From Gammaproteobacteria bacterium UBA7310 (GTDB lineage Bacteria > Pseudomonadota > Gammaproteobacteria > Pseudomonadales > Ketobacteraceae): DNA of 15,189 nt. The stretch is from the NCBI GenBank assembly GCA_002471665.1, contig DKQK01000037.1, forward strand, positions 1 through 15,189, read 5' to 3'. Positions 6,820 through 14,566 of the stretch are shown one piece after another. The notes beneath the pieces are model-generated. The model was not told the origin of the DNA, ran no database searches, and saw only the letters and a list, made by a program, of their open reading frames with translations. A program made the position numbers and the translations under genes. Every line of letters begins with the position of its first letter. Within the stretch, counting starts at the first letter, position 1.

Positions 6820-8187
6820 ATGTTGCGTAACGTGAGATTGAAAATCAAAGTAACGGCCGCCGCCTTGGTTATGCTGCTGGTGGTGGCCAGTGTTGTGGGC
6901 GGTTTGCAGTTGGAGTTGATTGCGACAGGGCAGCTGTGGATGGCCGGAGCCGTTGCGTTGTTGGTGATCAGCGCAACCATGCTGCTGTTGTATTTTGATC
7001 TGAAATACACCCTGGGCGGGGAGCCTGCCGTTGCGATGGAAATGCTGGACAACATGGCCTGCGGCCGAATCACCGCTGCGCAAGGCGGGGTCGAATTTGG
7101 TCAAAACTCTTTGCTGGGGCGTTTGGTATTGGTACAGCAACGCTGGCGTCAGTCAATCGGACAAGTGCGCGCGGCCACTGAAGCATTGACCATGGTGGCG
7201 GATCAGGCAAATCAGACGGCAGGATCGCTGGCCGATGGGGTGGCAGAGCAGGCCGGCAGCCTAAACACCACCTCGTTGGCAATGGAGCATATGTCAGCTT
7301 CGATTGCCAGCAACAATCAAAACGCTGGTTTGACGGAGTCCATTGCCCGGCAGGCCAGCGCCGATGTGGAGGAATGCAATAGAGCCGTATTGGGTACGGT
7401 TCAGGCCATGCAGAATATTGCCGAGCGCATCAGCATTATTAACGATATCGCCTATCAGACTAATCTGTTGGCCCTGAATGCGGCCATCGAAGCGGGGCGT
7501 GCGGGGGAAAACGGTCGTGGCTTTGCGGTGGTGGCGTTGGAAGTGCGCAAGCTTGCGGAGCGTTGCCAGCGGGCCGCTCATGAAATCAGTGAGGAGGCAA
7601 CCGCCAGTGTCAGGCAGTCTGATCTGGCAGGTCAACTGTTGGATAAAATGCTGCCTTCCATCCATAAAACTGCGCAGCTGATCCAGGAAATATCGGCGGC
7701 TTCGCAGGAGCAAGCTGAGGGCAGCCAGCAGATCAATGGCACCGTCGGCCAGATCAATAGGACCTTGCAGGCAACCGCCGAATCTTCGCGGCAGTTAACC
7801 ACTACCGCTGCTGATCTGATGGTGCAGGTGCAGGGTTTACGTCAGTCCATTGGTTTTTTCAGCGCCAGTCATTCGCGGCCTGAAGCGAAACCCAGTATCC
7901 CGCTGCAACCCCAAGGCAAAGCGCAGGTCAAGGCCGGTTCCAAAAAGGCGGCTAAAAAGGCAACTAAACCAGAAAGCAAAAGCCACACCGGATCCGATGC
8001 CAAGCCCGCAAGGCGCAGCCGTGCCAAGGTAGTCACAGCGCGCCGTAAGCCAAGCCGGGCACAGCCCCGGCAACCCTATAAGTCGGTAGCCAAGCCGGAG
8101 CCTGTGTCGGTTGCCAGGCAGAGCAGGGCACAGATCATCAGCCCCCATGGGGATGACGAGGATCGTTATTTCGTTGGTTACGATTAG
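6820..8187 (+). CDS. MCP without periplasmic domain and with a long basic C-terminal tail (Mcp3)
   Basis: A 455-residue receptor. TM1 (about 11-31) and TM2 (about 39-59) are separated by roughly seven residues, so no periplasmic sensor exists. After TM2 comes LGGEP (65-69) and a degenerate HAMP-like linker, then the signalling hairpin with its tip at 208-235 (NDIAYQTNLLALNAA, then EAGRAGENGRGF), almost the same as Mcp1. The hairpin ends near 347. The last 108 residues are a low-complexity tail rich in Lys, Arg, Ala, Pro and Ser (about 25 Lys/Arg), resembling histone H1 or AlgP-like tails. The final residues turn acidic and aromatic (GDDEDRYFVGYD). No canonical xWxxF pentapeptide. The ATG at 6820 is preferred over the in-frame GTG at 6796, because AGGG lies upstream of the ATG and nothing useful precedes the GTG. 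Signal source unknown; it could report on membrane or cytoplasmic state. Confidence 0.93.
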   Translation: MLRNVRLKIKVTAAALVMLLVVASVVGGLQLELIATGQLWMAGAVALLVISATMLLLYFDLKYTLGGEPAVAMEMLDNMACGRITAAQGGVEFGQNSLLGRLVLVQQRWRQSIGQVRAATEALTMVADQANQTAGSLADGVAEQAGSLNTTSLAMEHMSASIASNNQNAGLTESIARQASADVEECNRAVLGTVQAMQNIAERISIINDIAYQTNLLALNAAIEAGRAGENGRGFAVVALEVRKLAERCQRAAHEISEEATASVRQSDLAGQLLDKMLPSIHKTAQLIQEISAASQEQAEGSQQINGTVGQINRTLQATAESSRQLTTTAADLMVQVQGLRQSIGFFSASHSRPEAKPSIPLQPQGKAQVKAGSKKAAKKATKPESKSHTGSDAKPARRSRAKVVTARRKPSRAQPRQPYKSVAKPEPVSVARQSRAQIISPHGDDEDRYFVGYD

Positions 8188-8207
8188 TTAATAAGGATGT
8201 GAAAGCC

Positions 8208-9029
8208 ATGACGGCAGCAACCAGTGAAATGGCATTGAGTGAACAGGAGTTCAAGCTTTATCAGGCATTGTTTGCCCAGAAACTGGGGATTCATCTGCCG
8301 GATCAGAAAATCACCCTGGTGGGCACGCGTCTGTGGAAGCGGTTGCGGGCCTGCGGCATCAGCAGCTACACCAGTTACTTCCAACTGATCAACCAGCCGG
8401 AACAGGAAGCGGAGTTGTGCCGGGCACTGGAACTGATTACCACCAATGAAACCTACTTTTTTCGCGAACCACGGCATTTTGACTATTTGCGCGAGCACGT
8501 GTTGCCGGCGCTTAAACTGCAGGATTGCGTGCGCATCTGGAGTGCGGCCTGTTCCAGCGGCGAAGAGCTATACAGTATTGCCATGGTGTTGGCGGATCTG
8601 CGCAGTGGACGCTGGGAGCTGCTGGGCAGCGATATCAATCAATCGATGATTGAAAAGGCCCGCCGGGCCATTTACGTCGATCAGCGCACGGATCAGATAC
8701 CGGCAGACTATCGCCGTCGTTTTTGCCGTCGCGGCATCGGCCCCCATGAGGGCAGTTTGCGTATAGATTCGGATCTACGCAGCCGGGTCCGGCTGCGGCG
8801 CATTGAGTTGCACTACACGCTGCCGGATATCGGTATGTTCGACGTGGTGTTTTTACGCAACGTGATGATTTATTTTGATAACGAAACCCGCAAACAGGTG
8901 GTGCAGAGGATTGTGGAGCACCTGAATCCCGGTGGCCATTTATTCGTGGGCCACTCGGAAAGCCTGCGTGGCATCAGCCCCAGACTGAAGCAACTGCTGC
9001 CCGCCATCTATCGTGTGGAGGCCGGTTGA
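8208..9029 (+). CDS. cheR: CheR chemoreceptor glutamate methyltransferase
   Basis: A 273-residue SAM-dependent methyltransferase that methylates receptor glutamates. N-terminal helical domain: about 1-85. The SAM-binding motif is WSAACSSGEE (111-120). Further family motifs are LGSDIN, FDVVFLRNVMIYFD and GGHLFVGHSES. The beta-subdomain loop GIGPHEG (176-182) closely resembles the loop of E. coli CheR (GTGPHEG), a tethering, pentapeptide-binding enzyme. The ATG at 8208 is chosen because AAGGA (8193-8197) is 10 bases upstream; the in-frame GTG at 8199 is too close to it. Gap of 20 bp after mcp3; the stop overlaps the cheD start (TGATG). Function firm; whether it needs tethering is inferred. Confidence 0.96.
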   Translation: MTAATSEMALSEQEFKLYQALFAQKLGIHLPDQKITLVGTRLWKRLRACGISSYTSYFQLINQPEQEAELCRALELITTNETYFFREPRHFDYLREHVLPALKLQDCVRIWSAACSSGEELYSIAMVLADLRSGRWELLGSDINQSMIEKARRAIYVDQRTDQIPADYRRRFCRRGIGPHEGSLRIDSDLRSRVRLRRIELHYTLPDIGMFDVVFLRNVMIYFDNETRKQVVQRIVEHLNPGGHLFVGHSESLRGISPRLKQLLPAIYRVEAG

Positions 9030-9514
9030 TGGGGCCGGGCCCCACCGTTGTGTTACAGCCCGGGGAATGGTTCTTTGGCCAGGCACCCGGTGTAATCAGA
9101 ACCTTGCTGGGCTCCTGTGTGGCTGTCACGGTCTGGCATCCTATCCTGCGCTGTGGCGGCATGTGTCATTATCTGCTGCCCAATCGCCCCCGGGTTGATC
9201 AGGGTCTGTTGGTTCCCAATGGCCGTTACGGTGTCGACGCACTTCAATTTTTGCATTGCGAGATGATCGAACGGGCGCCAGTGCGGGAATACCATGTTTC
9301 ATGCTTTGGCGGCGCCATGATGTTTTCAGGAAATCATACTGTGGGACAGAGCAATATGGCGCTGGCCATGAAGTGGATGAGCCTGCACCTCCTGTCACCC
9401 AAACAAACGGAAATGGGTGGCTTGAAAGGACGCAAAATTCAACTGGACCTGGACAGCGGCACCCTGGAGGTGACGAACCTGGATCCGGTACCCTATCAAG
9501 GAGAGAAACTATGA
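9029..9514 (+). CDS. cheD: CheD chemoreceptor glutamine deamidase
   Basis: A 161-residue CheD. It deamidates receptor glutamines to glutamates, creating methylation sites. The catalytic region is intact: C30 in LLGSCVAV and H47 in GGMCHYLLP, with the 17-residue separation known from Thermotoga CheD (C27/H44). The position matching Thermotoga T21 is R24, with T25 next to it, so the third active-site residue may be shifted. FGGAMMF is another family motif. The ATG at 9029 overlaps the cheR stop by one base (TGATG); an in-frame TTG three bases earlier is possible but less likely. The stop overlaps the cheB ATG (ATGA, 9511-9514). No CheC partner is encoded here. Confidence 0.95.
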   Translation: MGPGPTVVLQPGEWFFGQAPGVIRTLLGSCVAVTVWHPILRCGGMCHYLLPNRPRVDQGLLVPNGRYGVDALQFLHCEMIERAPVREYHVSCFGGAMMFSGNHTVGQSNMALAMKWMSLHLLSPKQTEMGGLKGRKIQLDLDSGTLEVTNLDPVPYQGEKL

Positions 9515-10560
9515 CCATCAATGTATTGGTGGTGGATGATTCGGCGGTGGTGCGTCAGGTACTGCAGGCGATTCTGAATGAGGCGCGGGATATTCAGGTG
9601 GTCGCGGTGGCGTCGGACCCGATTTTTGCCCGCCAGCACATGCAGAAGCAGTGGCCTGATGTGATCGTGCTGGACATGGAAATGCCGCGCATGGATGGGC
9701 TGACCTTTTTGCGTCAGATCATGAGCGAGCGACCCACTCCGGTGGTGATCTGTTCCTCGCTGGCGGAGAAGGGCGCAGCCCTGACGGTGCAGGCGCTGGC
9801 AGCCGGTGCTATCGATGTGGTGACCAAACCCAAGTTGGGCGTAAAAGGCTTTCTGGAAGACACCAAACAGCAATTTTGGCAGATTATCCGCGCCGCAGCG
9901 GCTGCCCACGTTCGTAAACCCAAGGTCAGTACAGAGACAAAACAGCCCATCGCAACCAGCGGCAAAGGGGATACTGCTGATCTGGTACACCTGGCCCATA
10001 CCACCGAGTACCTGGTGGCCATTGGTACTTCTACCGGTGGTACCCAGGCATTAGAGGTCTTGCTCACCAAACTGCCGCGTACCTGCCCCGGTATTATGGT
10101 GGTGCAGCACATGCCGGAAAAGTTCACCGCAGCCTTTGCCGAACGTATCAACAGCCTGGCCGAGATCGACGTGAAGGAGGCGGAAACCGGCGACCGCGTG
10201 CTGCCCGGGCATGCGCTGATTGCGCCCGGCGGATACCATATGGAAGTGCAGCGCAGCGGGGCTCAGTATGTGGCAAAAGTATTCCGGGGGCCGGCGGTGA
10301 ATCGGCATTGTCCCTCGGTGGATGTGTTGTTCCGATCCGTGGCAAAGCATGCGGGGCGCAATGCCACCGGCATCATCATGACCGGGATGGGGGATGATGG
10401 TGCCCGCGGGCTATTGGAAATGCGTAACATGGGTGCCCGCACCATCGCCCAGGATGAGGCTTCCTGCGTGGTGTTCGGTATGCCGAAGGAAGCCATCAAT
10501 ATTGGCGCGGCCGCGGAAATTGTTGCGCTGGGTGATCTGCATAAAACCCTATCCCGTTAA
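9511..10560 (+). CDS. cheB: CheB receptor methylesterase/deamidase with receiver domain
   Basis: A 349-residue two-domain enzyme that removes receptor methyl groups when phosphorylated by CheA. Receiver domain: about 1-120, with D9/D10, phospho-acceptor D55 (VIVLDMEMPRMDG) and KPK near 116-118. A linker of about 45 residues leads to the esterase domain, about 165-345. The catalytic triad is S174 in GTSTGG, H200 in VQHMPE and D296 in GMGDDGARG, matching S164/H190/D286 of E. coli CheB. The ATG at 9511 is chosen because CAAGGAGAG precedes it and it overlaps the cheD stop; the frame is open for 255 bases upstream, but that is the cheD gene in another frame. Last gene of the operon; it ends 17 bp from the convergent xerC stop, with no terminator hairpin I can support. 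Confidence 0.97.
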   Translation: MTINVLVVDDSAVVRQVLQAILNEARDIQVVAVASDPIFARQHMQKQWPDVIVLDMEMPRMDGLTFLRQIMSERPTPVVICSSLAEKGAALTVQALAAGAIDVVTKPKLGVKGFLEDTKQQFWQIIRAAAAAHVRKPKVSTETKQPIATSGKGDTADLVHLAHTTEYLVAIGTSTGGTQALEVLLTKLPRTCPGIMVVQHMPEKFTAAFAERINSLAEIDVKEAETGDRVLPGHALIAPGGYHMEVQRSGAQYVAKVFRGPAVNRHCPSVDVLFRSVAKHAGRNATGIIMTGMGDDGARGLLEMRNMGARTIAQDEASCVVFGMPKEAINIGAAAEIVALGDLHKTLSR

Positions 10561-10577
10561 TCACAGCCCTGCCAGGT

Positions 10578-11480
10578 CTAGTTTTCCTCTTTCTTTTTCG
10601 CCCTGGGATGGGTTTGATCGTAGACCTTGGCCAGATGCTGGAAGTCCAGATGAGTGTAGATCTGCGTTGTGGAAATGTCTGCATGGCCCAGCAGCTCCTG
10701 CACACCCCTCAGGTCACCGCTGGACTCCAGCATGTGGCTGGCAAAGGAGTGGCGTAACAGGTGGGGGTGCACGTTGCGGTCAATGCCCTGTTTGATGCCC
10801 CATTGTTTGAAGCGCTTTTGCAGGGTGGATGGGTGCAGCCTGGTGCCCCGCTTGCTGATAAACAGGGCGTCGGTTTGCGGATTGAATTGATCCCGTAATC
10901 CCAGCCAGGTGTCAATGGCGGTCTGTGCCTTGCGCCCTACCGGCACCAGCCGTTGCTTGTTGCCTTTGCCGGTCACCCGCACACAGTGGTCCTGTTGATC
11001 GTAATCCGGCAATGCCAGATTGAGCAGTTCGCTGAGCCGTAACCCGGAGGAATAAAACAATTCCAGAATCGCCAGATCGCGAACCGCCAGAGGGTCATCG
11101 TCATTAAAATTGAGCAACTGATTCATCTGATCCACGTCCAGGGTGTGGGGCAGTTTCTTTTCACCTTTGGGCGGACGAATGCTCTGGGCGGGGTTGGTGG
11201 TGGATTCACCCTGCTGAATGAGAAAACCGAACAGGCCGCGAATGCTGGCCAACAAACGTTGCAGGGTTTTGCTTTTGCTGCCTTTGTGGTGACGCTCGGC
11301 AATCAATAGCCGAATATGGTGCGCTTGGATGTATTGCGGGTCGGACAGTTGGTGTTGTTCGCAGAATTGTTGCAGCAAGTGCAGATCGCGGCGGTAGCCG
11401 GCAACGGTGTTGGCTGACAGCATGCGCTGCCGGGTGATGTGATCCAGATAGCGTTGAATGCTGTCAGCCAGGGTGTGCAT
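10578..11480 (-). CDS. xerC: Tyrosine recombinase XerC
   Basis: A 300-residue site-specific recombinase that acts with XerD at dif to resolve chromosome dimers. The N-terminal SAM-like core-binding domain is about 1-90 and the catalytic domain about 110-290. All catalytic residues are present and carry the same numbers as in E. coli XerC: R148 (SGLRLSE), K172 (GKGNKQR), H240 and R243 (HLLRHSFASHM), H266 (LLGHADI) and nucleophile Y275 (TTQIYTHLDF). This residue match and the dapF/DUF484 neighbours identify the housekeeping XerC rather than an integrase of a mobile element. It starts 6 bp after the DUF484 stop, so it is cotranscribed. The C-terminus is strongly basic then acidic (KKKEEN). Confidence 0.97.
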   Translation of the reverse strand: MHTLADSIQRYLDHITRQRMLSANTVAGYRRDLHLLQQFCEQHQLSDPQYIQAHHIRLLIAERHHKGSKSKTLQRLLASIRGLFGFLIQQGESTTNPAQSIRPPKGEKKLPHTLDVDQMNQLLNFNDDDPLAVRDLAILELFYSSGLRLSELLNLALPDYDQQDHCVRVTGKGNKQRLVPVGRKAQTAIDTWLGLRDQFNPQTDALFISKRGTRLHPSTLQKRFKQWGIKQGIDRNVHPHLLRHSFASHMLESSGDLRGVQELLGHADISTTQIYTHLDFQHLAKVYDQTHPRAKKKEEN

Positions 11481-11486
11481 GCCCGC

Positions 11487-12179
11487 CTACTTCAGAAAAT
11501 GGTACAGGCGTCGGCTGAGGATGTCGCCGACGTAGCGGGCAAAGGTGGTATCCATATTGGAGTTGAAATGATTGGGATCGTGACTGCCCAGGGCCAACAG
11601 CCCCAGCTCGCCGTTGAAGTGCAGCGGGATCAGTGCGGCTGAGCCATCGCTGTGTTCAAAGCCGGGAAACAGAAACGTCATTTCCCGTTGCCGCAGAGTG
11701 GTACAGATGATGCGATCACCGCGCATCAGGCCGCCCACGGCAGCCTGCACATCACTCTGGCTGGTGACGCTGAACGGTCCGCTTTCGGCGCTGGATTTAA
11801 ACAGAAACAGATTGGCCTCATCCAGTCTGAATTCCTTAAGCAGGACCTGTCGCAGGCGGCTGCTCAGTTCCGCCAGGTTGCCGGCCTCCAGCAATGCCAG
11901 GCCCAAAACCCGGATACGGTTGAACAGTTTGTCGTTGTCGCGGGCGATGCTGACAAAATCATTGAGCTTGTGGCGCAGTTCGGTATTGCGGTTGCGCAGC
12001 ACGCTGGCCTGGCGTTCCAGCAGGGAACTGGCGCTGCCCTGGGCATGGGGCAGTTCCATATCGTAGAGAATATCCGGCCGGTTCAGGAAAAACCCCGGGT
12101 TTTCCCGCAGGTAATTGGCAACGTCCGCTGCCGTGATTTTGCGTTCTTGTTGTTGTCGTTCAGCAGTGGTTTCGCTCAT
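11487..12179 (-). CDS. DUF484 family protein (GAF-like)
   Basis: A 230-residue protein of the DUF484 family, whose gene is regularly found between dapF and xerC in gammaproteobacteria (the position of yigA in E. coli). The diagnostic N-terminal part VANYLRENPGFFLNRPDIL lies at about 20-38 and is followed by ELPHAQGSASSLLERQ. A helical, probably coiled-coil segment (about 58-95) leads into a GAF-like alpha/beta domain (about 100-225), with LIPLHFNGELGLLALGS near 191-207. No catalytic motif is visible and the function is not known. The ATG at 12179 overlaps the dapF stop (ATGA, 12176-12179), which decides it against longer in-frame extensions. Confidence 0.9.
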   Translation of the reverse strand: MSETTAERQQQERKITAADVANYLRENPGFFLNRPDILYDMELPHAQGSASSLLERQASVLRNRNTELRHKLNDFVSIARDNDKLFNRIRVLGLALLEAGNLAELSSRLRQVLLKEFRLDEANLFLFKSSAESGPFSVTSQSDVQAAVGGLMRGDRIICTTLRQREMTFLFPGFEHSDGSAALIPLHFNGELGLLALGSHDPNHFNSNMDTTFARYVGDILSRRLYHFLK

Positions 12180-13006
12180 AAATACACAGTCCCATCGTAT
12201 ACGGTGGTGGCCGGCCCGGTCATGAATACCGGTTGGTTTTCCCCCTGCCATTCGATCAGCAGGCTGCCCCCGGGCAAGGATACATTCACTTTACTATCCA
12301 CAAGATTAGCAGCAATTGACACAACTGCTGCCGCGCAGGCGCCGGTGCCGCAGGCCCGGGTTTCACCCACGCCCCGTTCAAACACCCTTAAACGGATGGT
12401 CTGGCGGTCAACAACCTGACAAAAACCAATGTTGGCCTTGTTGGTGAATCGGGGATGGGTTTCCAGCTTGGGCCCCAGTTTTGCCACCGGCGCTGTGTTG
12501 ACGTCCGACACCTGCAATACGCCGTGGGGATTGCCCATGGAAACGCAGGCCAGCTCAACAATATCACTGTCCACGTTGAACTTGTACAGGTTCTGGCGGC
12601 CTTCTGCCTGCAGGGGAATCTGCTCAGGTTCAAAGATGGGAGCCCCCATGTTCACCCGCACCAGATCTTTGCCCACCAGGGACAGCTCAATTTTACCGGT
12701 GTTGGTTTCCACCGGAATGACGTCTTTGTGGGTGAGGCCCTTTTCCCGTACAAAGCGGGCGAAGCAGCGGGCACCATTGCCACACTGTTCCACTTCGCTG
12801 CCATCGGCATTGAAAATACGGTAGGTGAAATCCACATCCGGCGAGCTGGGTGGCGATACCATCAATAACTGGTCGAAGCCCACACCGGTATGGCGATCCG
12901 CCAGCCGCCGTATCTGCTCGCTATTGATCTGGATATTCTGGGTCACCTGGTTGATGACCATAAAATCATTGCCCAGACCGTGCATTTTGGTGAAATCAAT
13001 TTTCAT
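12176..13006 (-). CDS. dapF: Diaminopimelate epimerase DapF
   Basis: A 276-residue, PLP-independent epimerase that interconverts LL- and meso-diaminopimelate, the precursor of lysine and of the peptidoglycan cross-link. The two active-site cysteines are C75 (EQCGNGARC) and C219 (ETRACGTGAC), matching the C73/C217 pair of the Haemophilus enzyme. The N-terminal signature is KMHGLGNDF (7-15). ANIGFCQVV and SMGNPHGV are also family motifs. The ATG at 13006 is chosen because AAGGG lies six bases upstream and MKIDFTKMHGLGNDF is the normal beginning of the family; the longer open frame overlaps lysA. It lies 19 bp after lysA and shares ATGA with DUF484. Confidence 0.97.
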   Translation of the reverse strand: MKIDFTKMHGLGNDFMVINQVTQNIQINSEQIRRLADRHTGVGFDQLLMVSPPSSPDVDFTYRIFNADGSEVEQCGNGARCFARFVREKGLTHKDVIPVETNTGKIELSLVGKDLVRVNMGAPIFEPEQIPLQAEGRQNLYKFNVDSDIVELACVSMGNPHGVLQVSDVNTAPVAKLGPKLETHPRFTNKANIGFCQVVDRQTIRLRVFERGVGETRACGTGACAAAVVSIAANLVDSKVNVSLPGGSLLIEWQGENQPVFMTGPATTVYDGTVYL

Positions 13007-13025
13007 AACGGGCCCTTGTTTTTCC

Positions 13026-14273
13026 CTAGGGTACCAGAGATTCCAGGGCAAATTGATCCTCATAGGTTTCACGGCGGCGAATGATGTGAAACCGGTCATC
13101 ATCCACCATGACTTCTGGGGCGCGATTGCGGGTGTTGTAGTTGGAACTCATGACGAATCCATAGGCGCCGGCGGAGCAGACCGCCAGCAGATCACCGGCT
13201 TTGACGTTCAGTTCGCGATCCTTACCCAGGAAGTCACCGGTTTCGCATACCGGGCCCACCACGTCGCATAACGCGGCCTCACCCTGGTGGGTGGGTTGCA
13301 CTGGAATGATGTCCTGCCAGGCACTGTAGAGTGAAGGGCGGATCATATCGTTCATGGCGGCGTCCACCACCACAAAATTTTTGATTTCGGTGGATTTCAA
13401 CAGTTGCACTTCGGTCACCATGATGCCGGCGTTGGCGGCAATGGCCCGGCCGGGCTCCATCACCACCTTGAGTTTGCGATCGCCCAGCTTGGCCAGCAGT
13501 GCGCTCACATAGTCGGCGGGGGCCGGTGGCTGCTCGTCCCGGTAACGTACGCCCAGGCCACCACCGATATCCACATGTTCGATGTGAATGCCGTTGGCCG
13601 CCAGTTGGTCGATGCGTTCCAGCAGGCGATCCATGGCGTCCATAAAGGGCGTGACCGTGGTCAGCTGGGAGCCGATATGGCAGTCAATGCCGCTGACCTT
13701 GATGTTGGGCAGTTCCGCTGCCCGCTGGAACACTGCAATGGCGCGGTCGATATCAATGCCGAACTTGTTTTGCTTGAGGCCGGTGGAAATATAGGGATGG
13801 GTCTGGGCGTCCACATCCGGGTTGACCCGCAGGGAGATGGCCGCGGTCTTGCCTGTCTCCACCGCCACCTGGCTCAGGATTTCCAGCTCTGCCTCCGATT
13901 CCACGTTAAAACAGTACACGCCCACTTGCAGCGCCCTGACCATTTCTTCGCGCAGCTTGCCGACACCGGAAAACACCACCTTGGCCGGATCGCCACCGGC
14001 CCGCAGTACCCGTTCCAGTTCGCCCTGGGAGACGATGTCGAAGCCAGCCCCCAGTTTTGCCAGTACATTGAGCACGGCCAGGTTGGAATTGGCTTTAACG
14101 GCATAGCACACCAGATGCGGGTGCTGGCCAAAGGCATGGTCAAAGGCTTGCCAGGCGGTTTCCAATGCCTTGCGGGAATAAAGATAACAGGGGGTGCCTA
14201 CTGCTTTGGCGATCTGGTCTACAGGCAGGTTTTCAGCAAACAGCGCATTGTTACGGTATTCAAAAACACTCAT
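13026..14273 (-). CDS. lysA: Diaminopimelate decarboxylase LysA
   Basis: A 415-residue PLP enzyme of fold type III that decarboxylates meso-diaminopimelate to L-lysine. Schiff-base lysine K60 is in CYAVKANSN. Family motifs appear in order: HIGSQ, DIGGGLGVRY, EPGR (phosphate binding), GPVCETGD (with the cysteine contributed across the dimer) and GAYGFVMSSNYNTR. Length is normal for the family. The ATG overlaps the lptM stop (ATGA, 14270-14273), and a GGAAGAG sits eight bases upstream. Pairing with dapF puts the last two enzymes of the lysine branch in one transcript, as in Pseudomonas. Confidence 0.98.
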   Translation of the reverse strand: MSVFEYRNNALFAENLPVDQIAKAVGTPCYLYSRKALETAWQAFDHAFGQHPHLVCYAVKANSNLAVLNVLAKLGAGFDIVSQGELERVLRAGGDPAKVVFSGVGKLREEMVRALQVGVYCFNVESEAELEILSQVAVETGKTAAISLRVNPDVDAQTHPYISTGLKQNKFGIDIDRAIAVFQRAAELPNIKVSGIDCHIGSQLTTVTPFMDAMDRLLERIDQLAANGIHIEHVDIGGGLGVRYRDEQPPAPADYVSALLAKLGDRKLKVVMEPGRAIAANAGIMVTEVQLLKSTEIKNFVVVDAAMNDMIRPSLYSAWQDIIPVQPTHQGEAALCDVVGPVCETGDFLGKDRELNVKAGDLLAVCSAGAYGFVMSSNYNTRNRAPEVMVDDDRFHIIRRRETYEDQFALESLVP

Positions 14274-14527
14274 TCAGGGGTCTCTTCCGGGAGGGGCTCG
14301 GGGGTCTCGCTTGCCTTGGCTTCAGGGGATTTCTGCTCTTTGTCATCCACCACGCTGGCACAGGCCGGGGTGCGGCAATCTTCCTGGTTTGCCGCCTGAT
14401 TGAGAGTGTGGGGTGGCGGTTCATCAGGCATATAGAGTTTGCCTTTTTGCCCGCAGCCACTGAGGACAGCCGCCATCAGGCCAACCGTCAGCAACGTCTG
14501 GCCATTGAAGAATCGTGGTAAAACCAT
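14270..14527 (-). CDS. lptM: LptM/YifL-family small outer-membrane lipoprotein
   Basis: An 85-residue lipoprotein. The signal peptide ends in a lipobox LSGC, with lipidated C25. The mature N-terminus CGQKGKLYMP matches the conserved LptM/YifL start (CGLKGPLYFP in E. coli). In E. coli LptM associates with the LptD/LptE translocon and helps its oxidative maturation. The remaining tail is acidic and Pro/Glu/Ser-rich. It contains two extra cysteines, C51 and C56 (CRTPAC), which E. coli LptM lacks. The gene lies directly before lysA, where this family (lppL in Pseudomonas) is normally found, and its TGA overlaps the lysA ATG. The start at 14527 is supported by the short signal peptide; the frame is open further upstream but runs into hxlR sequence. 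Confidence 0.9.
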   Translation of the reverse strand: MVLPRFFNGQTLLTVGLMAAVLSGCGQKGKLYMPDEPPPHTLNQAANQEDCRTPACASVVDDKEQKSPEAKASETPEPLPEETPE

Positions 14528-14566
14528 GGGAAATGTGAGGTTCCGTAGCCGGTAAAAATTTGTCCT

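Noticed and set aside
9256..9510. Longer cheB start inside cheD
   Set aside because: The extension is cheD read in another frame. The CheB receiver starts properly at MTINVLVVDDS (9511) with its own RBS.
10573..10610. Possible bidirectional terminator between cheB and xerC (CCAGG...CCTGG)
   Set aside because: The arms are 5 bp and about 25 bases apart. The pyrimidine-rich tract between them is simply the xerC codons for its Lys/Glu-rich end.
10578..11480. Tyrosine recombinase as a sign of an integrative element carrying the che genes
   Set aside because: The catalytic residues sit at exactly the XerC positions and the gene lies in its normal dapF-DUF484-xerC context, so it is the housekeeping recombinase. 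No att-like repeats or tRNA were seen.
11652..12419. 255-codon open frame on the plus strand opposite DUF484 and the end of dapF
   Set aside because: It spans two genuine minus-strand genes and has shadow-frame composition. No motif and no neighbouring plus-strand operon.
13404..14399. 331-codon open frame on the plus strand opposite lysA
   Set aside because: It lies antisense to lysA, whose motifs are complete, and extends past it into lptM. The translated sequence looks like a shadow frame (rich in His, Gly and Gln) with no domain I recognise and no good RBS.
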